Shown here: positions 7,274-12,354 of the stretch, one piece after another
Layout of the letters: each line of letters starts with the position of its first letter
How positions within the stretch are numbered: the first letter of the stretch is position 1
Assembly (NCBI GenBank): GCA_964504625.1
Contig: CAZDEK010000020.1
Span: forward strand, 1-12,354
Source: CAZDEK01 sp964504625
GTDB taxonomy: Bacteria > Patescibacteriota > Saccharimonadia > CAILAD01 > GCA-016700035
Direction of reading: 5' to 3'
Length of the DNA stretch: 12,354 nt
Translations under genes and position numbers: made by a program
Notes under the pieces: model-generated
Told to the model about the DNA's origin: nothing
Database searches by the model: none
The model's input: only the letters and a program-made list of their open reading frames with translations

Positions 7274-7348
7274 TGGAGCGGGTGAGCAGAATCGAACTGC
7301 CGTCTTCAGCTTGGAAGGCTGACATAATAGCCACTATACGACACCCGC
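7274..7348 (-). tRNA. tRNA-Gly (anticodon TCC)
   Basis: A 75-nt gene with encoded CCA. Acceptor GCGGGTG/CACCCGC, anticodon stem TCAGC/GCTGA with loop CTTCCAA, T-loop TTCGATT and discriminator T73. The D-arm has the weak GTAT...TTAT form seen in other tRNA-Gly(TCC) genes. It is the first gene of the cluster. Confidence 0.95.
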
Positions 7349-7371
7349 GCGTGCGTGAAAGCGACCGGCAT

Positions 7372-7380
7372 ATTTTACCA
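7372..7380 (-). promoter_or_regulatory. Extended -10 promoter of the tRNA-Gly/Arg/His cluster
   Basis: The minus strand reads TGGTAAAAT, a TGn-extended -10, about 23 nt before the 5' end of tRNA-Gly. No -35 is recognisable. The predicted transcript start near 7365 gives a 5' leader of about 17 nt for RNase P removal. Confidence 0.55.
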
Positions 7381-7410
7381 GATTATCTGATAGCGAGCTA
7401 GGGTTAGAGC

Positions 7411-7824
7411 TTACTGCAGCTTGCCAACAACTGGGAGTTGGGACAATGCATCCGTGCCGTGTGGTGCTTGATTGATGATGGCGGTTTCATCCTCGCCGCA
7501 CTTGGCTTCACCATTTGATTGGGTATGCACACCGTTACTCCAGCCGCGGCTGCCAGTCACATCATAGACCGTACCACTGACGGCGACCCAGCAGCTAGCA
7601 CCATTCTTACCGTTGTTTTGAGCGAGTTGGGCTTTTGTAATGATACTGCCTGATGATCCAGATGGGGTGGATGGGCTGACTGTCGTATTATTGCTCATGG
7701 CGGCCTGGCTGCTGGTCGATGGACTCAATGACGGATTGCTTGAAGAGCTACTTAAAGCGTAGGCAGCATAACCGACCCCGGCTAGACCAAGAATAATGGC
7801 GAAAATGATGAGAAAATTTTTCAT
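7411..7824 (-). CDS. Membrane-anchored cytochrome b5-like heme-binding domain protein
   Basis: A 137-residue extracytoplasmic protein. Residues 3-23 form an uncleaved-looking signal anchor (KNFLIIFAIILGLAGVGYAAY). Residues 25-60 are a linker with 17 Ser, 4 Thr and several Pro among 36 positions. Residues 61-136 match the short cytochrome b5-like domain: LAQNNGKNGA, then WVAVSGTVYDVTGSRGW, NGVH (His100), GEDET, APHG (His122) and LPVVGKL. His100 and His122 are candidate heme ligands, and Cys78 and Cys109 could form a disulfide outside the cell. The frame is open to 7890, but the start at 7824 gives a proper signal anchor and follows an extended -10 (TGCTATACT) by 7 nt. The linker is a plausible target for the O-mannosyltransferase encoded just upstream. 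Redox or heme carriage is inferred from the family. Confidence 0.85.
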   Translation of the reverse strand: MKNFLIIFAIILGLAGVGYAAYALSSSSSNPSLSPSTSSQAAMSNNTTVSPSTPSGSSGSIITKAQLAQNNGKNGASCWVAVSGTVYDVTGSRGWSNGVHTQSNGEAKCGEDETAIINQAPHGTDALSQLPVVGKLQ

Positions 7825-7831
7825 GTTTGTA

Positions 7832-7840
7832 AGTATAGCA
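7832..7840 (-). promoter_or_regulatory. Extended -10 promoter of the b5-like gene, leaderless
   Basis: The minus strand reads TGCTATACT, and its last base is separated from the ATG at 7824 by 7 nt. It falls in the 41-bp gap after the PMT stop. No -35 or ribosome-binding site is evident, so the transcript probably begins at or within a base of the start codon. Confidence 0.6.
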
Positions 7841-7865
7841 AACAGAAACTGAGCGCCGGCTGAGG

Positions 7866-9254
7866 CTATGACCGCCAGGTTGGGAGCCACATGCGCAGAT
7901 TGAGGATCTGCTGACTGATACCTATCCCATAGCTAGCTGGCGCAAACAGTACGAAGCAGAGACCGATGAGGACTGCAATGACAGACTGTGCCTTGAGGCT
8001 GAAGCGATTGATGACGACGGCAGTTGCTAGGACTGCAAAGGTCAAAGGAATGAGATAGTGATACAAGAACATCACCCGGGAGATGGTGGCGAAGGGTAGC
8101 CAACTGATTGCAAAACCAATCAAGACGATGAGTGCAGCGTCGAGTTCGACAAGATTGAGTTTGCGAGTAACGACCAGCAGGAACAAGGCGATCACCCCGG
8201 CAGTGGAGCCCCACCACACGAGAGGGTTACCGATCAGCCAAATGGCCGCGTTGCCCTGCACCCAGTATGAAATTGGACGCAGCATGAACGGCCAGGTATA
8301 CCATTTGCTACCGTAAGGATGCCCAGCCGTCAAACGGGCGTTCGCCGCGTACATTTCGCGGTTGGCTTCAATAATCTTACCCCACAGCGTGATCGGCGGC
8401 TGACCGGTATTCTGGTAGCTACTACCCTGGAGTGTGGCCTGGAATCGAGTCGACATGAAGACATCACCATCACCGGTTTTGTCCAGGATCGTCAAATGGA
8501 TCGCAAAGAAACTGACATACAACACTAGGGGTATGACTAGATAGACGGCAGAAACTTTTATGAGTCGTCGCCAGCCTGGCCAGCGTACAATCTCAATGAA
8601 GAGTGGAAGGACTATGAAAATCAGGGCCGTCCATTTGATACTGCCAGCCATTCCAGCCGAAGCAGCCGCCAGTACGATGAGCCACCATTGTTTGCGTCGT
8701 CGCCAGACAAGGTAGAGCCAAAGCGAAGCAAAGCCAAACATGAGCAGTAAGCTATCAATGAGGACAAAACGGCTTTGCGCCAGTAGGGCATTTTCGAACA
8801 CGATGGCCAAGCCAGCTAGGAAGGCTGTACGATTTTTGAGACCCAGCTCGCGAGCAATACCATACACAATGACCGGCAGCAGCATACCAGCGATAGAGGG
8901 AAGGAAACGAAGAATAAGGTAGCCATTGTCATTAAATACCGTACCAATAGATGCAAAGCTCGAGGTTGGATTGTAGCCTAAGAGCTTAGCAAAGCCAGCG
9001 ATGAGGAGTTTGCCGAACGGCGGATGAATATCAAAGAAGTAATTGCCCGTGAAATAATTGCCGACGAAACGACCGAAATACACCTCATCGAAGACAGTTT
9101 GATTTGGGTAGCCAAAGAGAAAGAAGCGGGTAGCAAAGCCGAGTAAGATCAAGCTCCAGGCGGCAACTGGCCCTTGATTACGTTGTAGCCACGTAAAGAC
9201 TACTGAATGCTTAGTACGGGTCTTAGGGCGTGATTTTGGGGCGGTGCGAGCCAT
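7866..9254 (-). CDS. PMT-family protein O-mannosyltransferase (GT39)
   Basis: Polytopic membrane glycosyltransferase that moves a sugar, usually mannose from a polyprenyl phosphate, onto Ser/Thr of exported proteins. The 462-residue form has multiple hydrophobic helices. The family motif FDEVYFGR carries the catalytic Asp-Glu pair (Asp56-Glu57) in the first outer loop, followed by FFDIHPPFGKLL (about 73-84). A later HPYGSKWYTWPFMLRPISYW block matches the conserved luminal loop. It lacks the MIR domain of eukaryotic PMTs, as bacterial forms do. The frame is open to 9290, overlapping the photolyase end, but ATG 9254 follows the photolyase TAG after one base (TAGTATG), which suggests coupling. 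Residues 2-17 are very basic, fitting a cytoplasmic N-terminus. The downstream Ser/Thr-rich b5-like protein is a candidate substrate. Confidence 0.9.
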   Translation of the reverse strand: MARTAPKSRPKTRTKHSVVFTWLQRNQGPVAAWSLILLGFATRFFLFGYPNQTVFDEVYFGRFVGNYFTGNYFFDIHPPFGKLLIAGFAKLLGYNPTSSFASIGTVFNDNGYLILRFLPSIAGMLLPVIVYGIARELGLKNRTAFLAGLAIVFENALLAQSRFVLIDSLLLMFGFASLWLYLVWRRRKQWWLIVLAAASAGMAGSIKWTALIFIVLPLFIEIVRWPGWRRLIKVSAVYLVIPLVLYVSFFAIHLTILDKTGDGDVFMSTRFQATLQGSSYQNTGQPPITLWGKIIEANREMYAANARLTAGHPYGSKWYTWPFMLRPISYWVQGNAAIWLIGNPLVWWGSTAGVIALFLLVVTRKLNLVELDAALIVLIGFAISWLPFATISRVMFLYHYLIPLTFAVLATAVVINRFSLKAQSVIAVLIGLCFVLFAPASYGIGISQQILNLRMWLPTWRS

Positions 9255-9255
9255 A

Positions 9256-10587
9256 CTATGTATCTTTTCTGATTTTTGCATACATGGCAAGCGCGTGTTG
9301 TGCGGCTGCGCGATGATCTACGATGGGGTCTGGATAGTTCGGGCGCTGAGCTGCTGGCGCGTGGATATCAGCCGGTTCGAGCTCGGCGAGTTCTTTACAC
9401 CAACGCTTGATAAAGTGAGCCTTGGGGTCAAACTTAGCTTGCTGGAGCCATGGATTGAAGATGCGAAAATAGGGTGCGGCATCGGCACCACTTCCAGCTA
9501 CCCACTGCCAGTTGCCATTATTTAGTGTCTTGTCAAAGTCGACGAGCCGGCTAGCAAAGTGAGCTTCGCCCTCACGCCAGTTAATCTGGAGATCTTTGAC
9601 AAGGAAGCTAGCCGCAATGAGGCGTAGGCGGTTGTGCATCTCCCCAGTAGCATTAAGGCAGCGCATGGCGGCATCCACAATAGGAAAGCCGGTTTCGCCC
9701 CTCTGCCAAGCGGCGAGGAGCTCAGGTGCTGTCTGCCAATCAAGGGCGTCAAACTCTCGCCGGAAATTGTGATGCCAGATATGCGGAAAATGATGGGCTA
9801 GCGAGCCATAAAATTCACGCCACCAGAGTTGGCGGATCAAGCCATGATCGTGACCCAATGATTCGGCGAGATGTCGATACATCTCACGTGGGCTGATAGT
9901 GCCCCAGTGCAAGTGGGCTGATAGTTGGCTCGTTGACTCCCGGTCTGGAAAATTACGGTCGGTATTATATCCGGCATATCGCTCGGGTTTGTGGAGGCGA
10001 GCCATTGCGGCGGCACGTCCGCCGGTTTGAGTATGCACGCCAGACAGGGACTTCGGCCGTAGGTCGGTTAGCAATTTCTGATTTGTGCGAAGTTTTGTGA
10101 ACGCGACCGTGCGTGTGGTTGGCCGTGGGATCTCAAGGCTGTTCCCATGTCGATAAAATGGAGTAAAGACTACATAGGGGTTGCCATCTGGTTTTGTAGT
10201 GGTCTTGAAAGGCAGGAGCCAGTGCTGATCGACGAGTTCAAGCGTCGTGTTTTGAGTCCGGCAAATTTCCGCGATGAGCCTTTCCCGTCGCTTGGCGTAG
10301 GGCGTAATGTCACGAGCCAGACGTACGAGTTCTGGCTTATATTGGGTTATCAGTGAAGTGAATGCAGATTTCAACGTGCCGCGCGTAAGTGCGAGACCGC
10401 TGTTGTGTCGACCGAGCTGCCGGTCCAGGTCATCGAGTGAATCGGCCAGAAAGCTTTGGGCGAACACATTATCGTGAGCCCGTAGCAGTGTTTCATCAAT
10501 AATGAAGGCTGGAGTCACCTCACCTGAGTCGAGTAGGCGATTGTCAGCTAACCTGAGGTCACGGGTAAAGAGGGCGAGGACACGCAT
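9256..10587 (-). CDS. phr: Deoxyribodipyrimidine photolyase (class I CPD-type, FAD)
   Basis: Blue-light-driven repair enzyme that splits cyclobutane pyrimidine dimers, cytoplasmic and FAD-dependent, 443 residues (slightly short for the class). The N-terminal antenna domain opens with LALFTRDLRLADN. The C-terminal FAD domain contains WWREFYGSL (about 255-263), GETGFPIVDAAMRCL (297-311), MHNRLRLIAASFLVKDLQINWREGE (from 317) and NNGNWQW...APYFRIFNP (356-379). The electron-transfer Trp triad matches Trp284, Trp337 and Trp360 (E. coli W306, W359, W382), and Asn356 matches the flavin-contacting Asn378. One difference is TGEMHNR where E. coli has TGWMHNR. The antenna chromophore cannot be assigned. 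Start: TGCTAGACT ends 7 nt before the ATG. It heads a block with PMT and the b5-like gene. Confidence 0.94.
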   Translation of the reverse strand: MRVLALFTRDLRLADNRLLDSGEVTPAFIIDETLLRAHDNVFAQSFLADSLDDLDRQLGRHNSGLALTRGTLKSAFTSLITQYKPELVRLARDITPYAKRRERLIAEICRTQNTTLELVDQHWLLPFKTTTKPDGNPYVVFTPFYRHGNSLEIPRPTTRTVAFTKLRTNQKLLTDLRPKSLSGVHTQTGGRAAAMARLHKPERYAGYNTDRNFPDRESTSQLSAHLHWGTISPREMYRHLAESLGHDHGLIRQLWWREFYGSLAHHFPHIWHHNFRREFDALDWQTAPELLAAWQRGETGFPIVDAAMRCLNATGEMHNRLRLIAASFLVKDLQINWREGEAHFASRLVDFDKTLNNGNWQWVAGSGADAAPYFRIFNPWLQQAKFDPKAHFIKRWCKELAELEPADIHAPAAQRPNYPDPIVDHRAAAQHALAMYAKIRKDT

Positions 10588-10594
10588 TACTACT

Positions 10595-10603
10595 AGTCTA
10601 GCA
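10595..10603 (-). promoter_or_regulatory. Extended -10 promoter of the photolyase gene, leaderless
   Basis: The minus strand reads TGCTAGACT and ends 7 nt before the ATG at 10587. The TGC extension matches that of the b5-like gene. No -35 is recognisable, and no Shine-Dalgarno lies between the box and the ATG. It stands back to back with the promoter of the 129-residue gene, whose -35 begins 6 bp away. Confidence 0.5.
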
Positions 10604-10608
10604 GAATC

Positions 10609-10637
10609 TTGACGCTCGCCAGATAGCGGGATATAGT
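10609..10637 (+). promoter_or_regulatory. Consensus sigma70-type promoter of the 129-residue gene
   Basis: TTGACG (10609-10614) and TATAGT (10632-10637) are separated by exactly 17 bp. A transcript start near 10644 gives a leader of about 29 nt with Shine-Dalgarno AAAGGGG at 10661-10667. It is very like the promoter at 3428-3455. Confidence 0.78.
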
Positions 10638-10672
10638 GCGCCTAACCGTACCTTGACCCGAAAGGGGTGGTG

Positions 10673-11062
10673 ATGGCAGCAGCAGAAGATCCGACCGCAG
10701 GGGTGTTGGCGGTCCTGAACCCGGCCTTCAGCTTGCTCGGTGGCTCATCGTTGGGTGCCCTTCCAAAGGGAATCCGCAAGAATCACGAGGAGTGTGTGGT
10801 GGCGCGTGCGTTCGAGCAGGCGACTGGTCGAGCTGTGTTGGTCTATGGGGATTGCGTTGGCGTCTACTTCAGGGATGATGCCCGAGCGATCTCCAGGACG
10901 TGGCATGGTCGTGCTGGCAGGTTCGAGAAGGGGGTCGACCAGGATGGCACCCGCGTCTATTTCGTCGATCTGCCGCTCTCACTGAAGGACTTCATCGCCG
11001 TCTTCGATGACATGGGCTATCCAGAGCTCATCGACTTTCCCATGGAGACCTTCATCTCCTAA
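10673..11062 (+). CDS. Unrecognised small protein, 129 residues, GC-rich
   Basis: I do not recognise a family. Two in-frame GTG codons (10667, 10670) precede the ATG at 10673, but the first overlaps the Shine-Dalgarno AAAGGGG, which sits 5 nt from the ATG, so the ATG is taken as start. Residues 1-33 are Ala/Gly/Leu-rich and only weakly hydrophobic. The rest looks like a small alpha/beta domain (VLVYGDCVGVYFRDD, then RVYFVDLPLSLKDFIAVFDDMGYPELIDFP). It has two cysteines (41 and 61). Two 60-base lines counted by hand inside the gene are about 62-65% GC, against about 45-53% in the following deaminase gene, suggesting a different origin or strong codon selection. It has its own consensus promoter and its own terminator, so it is a single-gene unit. 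Confidence 0.8.
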   Translation: MAAAEDPTAGVLAVLNPAFSLLGGSSLGALPKGIRKNHEECVVARAFEQATGRAVLVYGDCVGVYFRDDARAISRTWHGRAGRFEKGVDQDGTRVYFVDLPLSLKDFIAVFDDMGYPELIDFPMETFIS

Positions 11063-11071
11063 CCCCCCCCA

Positions 11072-11110
11072 AAAACCGCACAGCAATGACGCTGTGCGGT
11101 TTTCCTTTTT
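11072..11110 (+). terminator. Intrinsic terminator of the 129-residue gene
   Basis: A 13-bp perfect stem (11072-11084 with 11091-11103, core AACCGCACAGC) with a 6-nt loop, followed by CCTTTTT. It is the clearest terminator in the window. A run of eight C (11063-11070) lies between the stop codon and the stem. Confidence 0.92.
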
Positions 11111-11126
11111 ATGACATGATGTATGC

Positions 11127-11654
11127 ATGAAATGGCTGCGTCTACGACAACCCAAGCGGTTCACTCAAGCTCAAATCGAAGCTTATATGATGGCGGCGCT
11201 TGAGGCAGCCAAGTCAGCGCAAAAAAATGGCGGTGTACCCATCGGTGCAGTTTTGGTGAGCAATTATTCTGGTGAGATAGCGGCAACTGGTGGTAGCTTG
11301 GTGCATGCCCAGCATGATCCCTCAGCGCATGCTGAGATAAATGCGATTCGTGAGTTGTCACATCGTCTGCGCCGCGATGATCTCTATAATTACTCACTTT
11401 TCAGTACGCTCGAGCCATGTCATATGTGTCTGAGTGCTGCGGCATGGGCGCGCATCCATCGAGTGTATTATGGCGTGTCTCGGCGAATGGTCGATGCTTC
11501 TCTCTTTGATGTGCGGACGTCGCAAACAGATGTGTACATTGCACGCAAACTCAATCTTCGCGAACGCTTACGCATGAAGGTGCATGGTGGCATTTTGGAA
11601 GATGAATGTCGGCAATTGCTCATGCATTACCATGACACTGCAAAGCACAGTTGA
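11127..11654 (+). CDS. Zinc-dependent nucleobase/tRNA adenosine deaminase family (TadA/guanine deaminase-like)
   Basis: Cytoplasmic hydrolytic deaminase of the cytidine deaminase fold, 175 residues. Zinc ligands and the catalytic Glu are plain: HAE at 68-70 (His68, catalytic Glu70) and PCHMC at 97-101 (Cys98, Cys101). The VPIGAVLV segment at 37-44 and TLEPCHMCLSAAAWARIHRVYYG are shared by tRNA adenosine deaminase TadA and by guanine deaminases. The AWARIHRVYYG wording leans toward guanine deaminase, while DPSAHAEINAIR suits both, so the substrate is undecided. A basic N-terminus (KWLRLRQPKRF) precedes the domain. The ATG at 11127 lacks a Shine-Dalgarno. CATGAT at 11115-11120 ends 6 nt before it and could be a weak -10. 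TGA is the stop codon. Confidence 0.87.
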   Translation: MKWLRLRQPKRFTQAQIEAYMMAALEAAKSAQKNGGVPIGAVLVSNYSGEIAATGGSLVHAQHDPSAHAEINAIRELSHRLRRDDLYNYSLFSTLEPCHMCLSAAAWARIHRVYYGVSRRMVDASLFDVRTSQTDVYIARKLNLRERLRMKVHGGILEDECRQLLMHYHDTAKHS

Positions 11655-11668
11655 AGATCACACATAAC

Positions 11669-11695
11669 AAAAAAGCTCGACATGTTTGCCGAACT
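11669..11695 (-). terminator. Intrinsic terminator of tRNA-Pro
   Basis: On the minus strand, AGTTCGGCA (11695-11687), loop AACA and TGTCGAGCT (11682-11674) form a 9-bp stem with two wobble pairs, running into six T (11674-11669). It begins 8 bp beyond the CCA end of tRNA-Pro. On the plus strand the same hairpin lies 19 bp after the deaminase stop but has only a CCTTTGT tail. Confidence 0.8.
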
Positions 11696-11703
11696 CCTTT
11701 GTA

Positions 11704-11780
11704 TGGTCGGGGTGAGAGGACTCGAACCTCCGGCCTCAGCAACCCGAATGCTGCGCGCTAGCCAACTGCGCCACACCCCG
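11704..11780 (-). tRNA. tRNA-Pro (anticodon CGG)
   Basis: A 77-nt cloverleaf with encoded CCA. Acceptor CGGGGTG/CACCCCG, anticodon stem CAGCA/TGCTG with loop TTCGGGT, T-arm GGAGG/CCTCT and discriminator A73. It reads CCG codons. It stands alone between its own promoter and terminator. Confidence 0.96.
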
Positions 11781-11789
11781 ACGGAGCGC

Positions 11790-11798
11790 ATTATATCA
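11790..11798 (-). promoter_or_regulatory. Extended -10 promoter of tRNA-Pro
   Basis: The minus strand reads TGATATAAT, a perfect TATAAT with a TGn extension. The box ends 9 nt before the mature 5' end, so the 5' leader would be only two or three nt. No -35 is seen. Confidence 0.65.
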
Positions 11799-11807
11799 GG
11801 TTGGCGG

Positions 11808-12047
11808 CTATTTTTCCTGATGCTTAGCGGGCTTCGTTCGTGAGAAGTAGAAAATATACAAAATCTCGAGTATGCCGACGGTATTAATTACCATCAAGGC
11901 GCCAAACCAAACCTTATCTCCTTGGCGCGCTGATCGCCATAGTGCCCAGGCCTTCCAGATAAGCGACCAGACAAACACGATAATGATGATCCACACGTTC
12001 TGTTCGAGAAATGTGCCGACTGACTGATTAAACACATTTGTATCCAT
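11808..12047 (-). CDS. DUF5652-like two-helix membrane protein
   Basis: A 79-residue protein of unknown function. Two hydrophobic helices (about 18-37 and 46-68) are joined by a short basic loop (RSARQGDK) and followed by a Lys-rich tail. The helix 1 pattern NVWIIIIVFVWSLIWKAWALWRSA and helix 2 pattern WFGALMVINTVGILEILYIFYF match what I remember of DUF5652, a family common in Patescibacteria genomes. The basic loop suggests both termini are outside, unless the Lys-rich tail overrides this. The start codon lies 18 bp after the stop of the ABC ATPase gene and has its own -10 (TATACT, 6 nt before the ATG). It may therefore be expressed both alone and with the ATPase. Confidence 0.82.
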   Translation of the reverse strand: MDTNVFNQSVGTFLEQNVWIIIIVFVWSLIWKAWALWRSARQGDKVWFGALMVINTVGILEILYIFYFSRTKPAKHQEK

Positions 12048-12053
12048 AGCCGC

Positions 12054-12059
12054 AGTATA
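12054..12059 (-). promoter_or_regulatory. -10 box of the DUF5652-like gene, leaderless
   Basis: TATACT on the minus strand lies in the 18-bp gap after the ABC ATPase stop and ends 6 nt before the ATG at 12047. There is no Shine-Dalgarno between box and ATG (GCGGCT) and no convincing -35. Confidence 0.55.
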
Positions 12060-12065
12060 TACCTT

Positions 12066-12354
12066 CTAATCTGTGACGACTAGTTCGCGGATCTCGTCGA
12101 CGAGTTTGTAGAAGGCAGTCGAACGTGGGTTTCGGGGGCGCGGAAGGTCGACTGAGATGACTCGCTTGATGCTCCCAGGCCTTGCGGACATAACGACGAT
12201 GCGATCAGCCATTTGGACAGCTTCCTCGATCAGGTGTGTCACCATGAGCACTCCTTGACGCTGCTCTTCCCAGATCTTAAGTACGTCTTTTCGGAGCTTC
12301 TCAGCCGTAAAGGCATCCAGGGCAGAGAAGGGCTCGTCTAAGAGTAGTATGTCT
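12066..12354 (-). CDS. ABC transporter ATP-binding protein, NitT/TauT type (partial, 5' end outside window)
   Basis: The C-terminal 95 residues of an ABC ATPase; the reading frame runs off the window edge. It begins in the Walker B motif DILLLDEP with the catalytic Glu, then the D-loop SALDAFT, a helical stretch EKLRKDVLKIWEEQRQG, and the switch histidine in MVTHLIEEAVQMADRIVVMSARPG. The wording THLIEEAVQMADRIVVMSARPGSI is typical of importer ATPases of the nitrate/sulfonate/taurine class. The substrate cannot be set without the permease and binding protein, which would lie further right. The Walker A and signature motifs are outside the window. An internal ATG at 12251 is not the start. Confidence 0.9.
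   Translation of the reverse strand, partial: DILLLDEPFSALDAFTAEKLRKDVLKIWEEQRQGVLMVTHLIEEAVQMADRIVVMSARPGSIKRVISVDLPRPRNPRSTAFYKLVDEIRELVVTD

Noticed and set aside
7091..7285. A 64-codon plus-strand ORF with AGFEPATIGL and QLSYRG wording
   Set aside because: It is the reverse complement of tRNA-His and tRNA-Arg read as protein, a well-known spurious annotation.
11063..11070. Run of eight C as a phase-variation tract
   Set aside because: It lies after the stop codon and outside the promoter spacer, so slippage would change no reading frame or promoter spacing.
1..12354. Mobile elements, CRISPR arrays, toxin-antitoxin or phage-defence modules
   Set aside because: No transposase, integrase, direct-repeat array, terminal inverted repeats or recognisable defence domains were seen on either strand.

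Overview
The window looks like chromosomal DNA of a small-genome bacterium of the Patescibacteria (CPR) type, most likely an environmental Saccharibacteria relative. This is inference. It rests on the DUF5652-like two-helix protein, the compact gene packing, the RNase Y/YmdB pair, moderate GC content and an NRAMP-related transporter beside MgtE. TGA acts as a stop (deaminase gene, 11652-11654), which argues against the lineages that read UGA as glycine. I see no insertion sequence, prophage, CRISPR array or conflict system.

Layout. Positions 48-2364 (+) hold RNase Y and the phosphodiesterase YmdB, one base apart, ending in a strong hairpin. Positions 2404-3393 (-) hold an unrecognised 329-residue protein with its own consensus promoter. 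Positions 3473-4774 (-) and 4844-6121 (+) hold two divergent metal transporters, an NRAMP-related (probably Mg2+) carrier and MgtE, separated by 69 bp. A short-chain dehydrogenase (6141-6914, +) meets a 39-codon membrane mini-ORF (6911-7030, -) at overlapping stop codons. A tRNA-Gly/Arg/His cluster follows (7083-7348, -). A minus-strand block (7411-10587) then encodes a photolyase, a PMT-family protein O-mannosyltransferase and a membrane-anchored cytochrome b5-like protein with a Ser/Thr/Pro linker. A GC-rich unknown protein of 129 residues (10673-11062, +) and a zinc nucleobase deaminase (11127-11654, +) come next. The right edge carries tRNA-Pro, a DUF5652-like protein and the C-terminal part of a NitT/TauT-type ABC ATPase, all on the minus strand.

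How the genes fit together. RNase Y and YmdB suggest mRNA turnover. The two divergent transporters suggest Mg2+ homeostasis. PMT next to a secreted Ser/Thr-rich protein suggests an enzyme and possible substrate. The photolyase suggests exposure to light.

The most interesting non-gene signal is how genes start. At six to seven genes a -10-like hexamer (TATAAT, TATACT, TATGAT, TAGACT or TAGGAT) ends exactly 6 or 7 nt before the ATG and no convincing Shine-Dalgarno is present, which predicts leaderless mRNAs. Three other starts (rny and the two unrecognised proteins) carry strong Shine-Dalgarno sequences. The two unrecognised proteins also share a TTGACG-N16/17-TATA(C/G)T promoter. This pattern moves several starts downstream of the longest possible reading frame, and the coordinates given here follow it.
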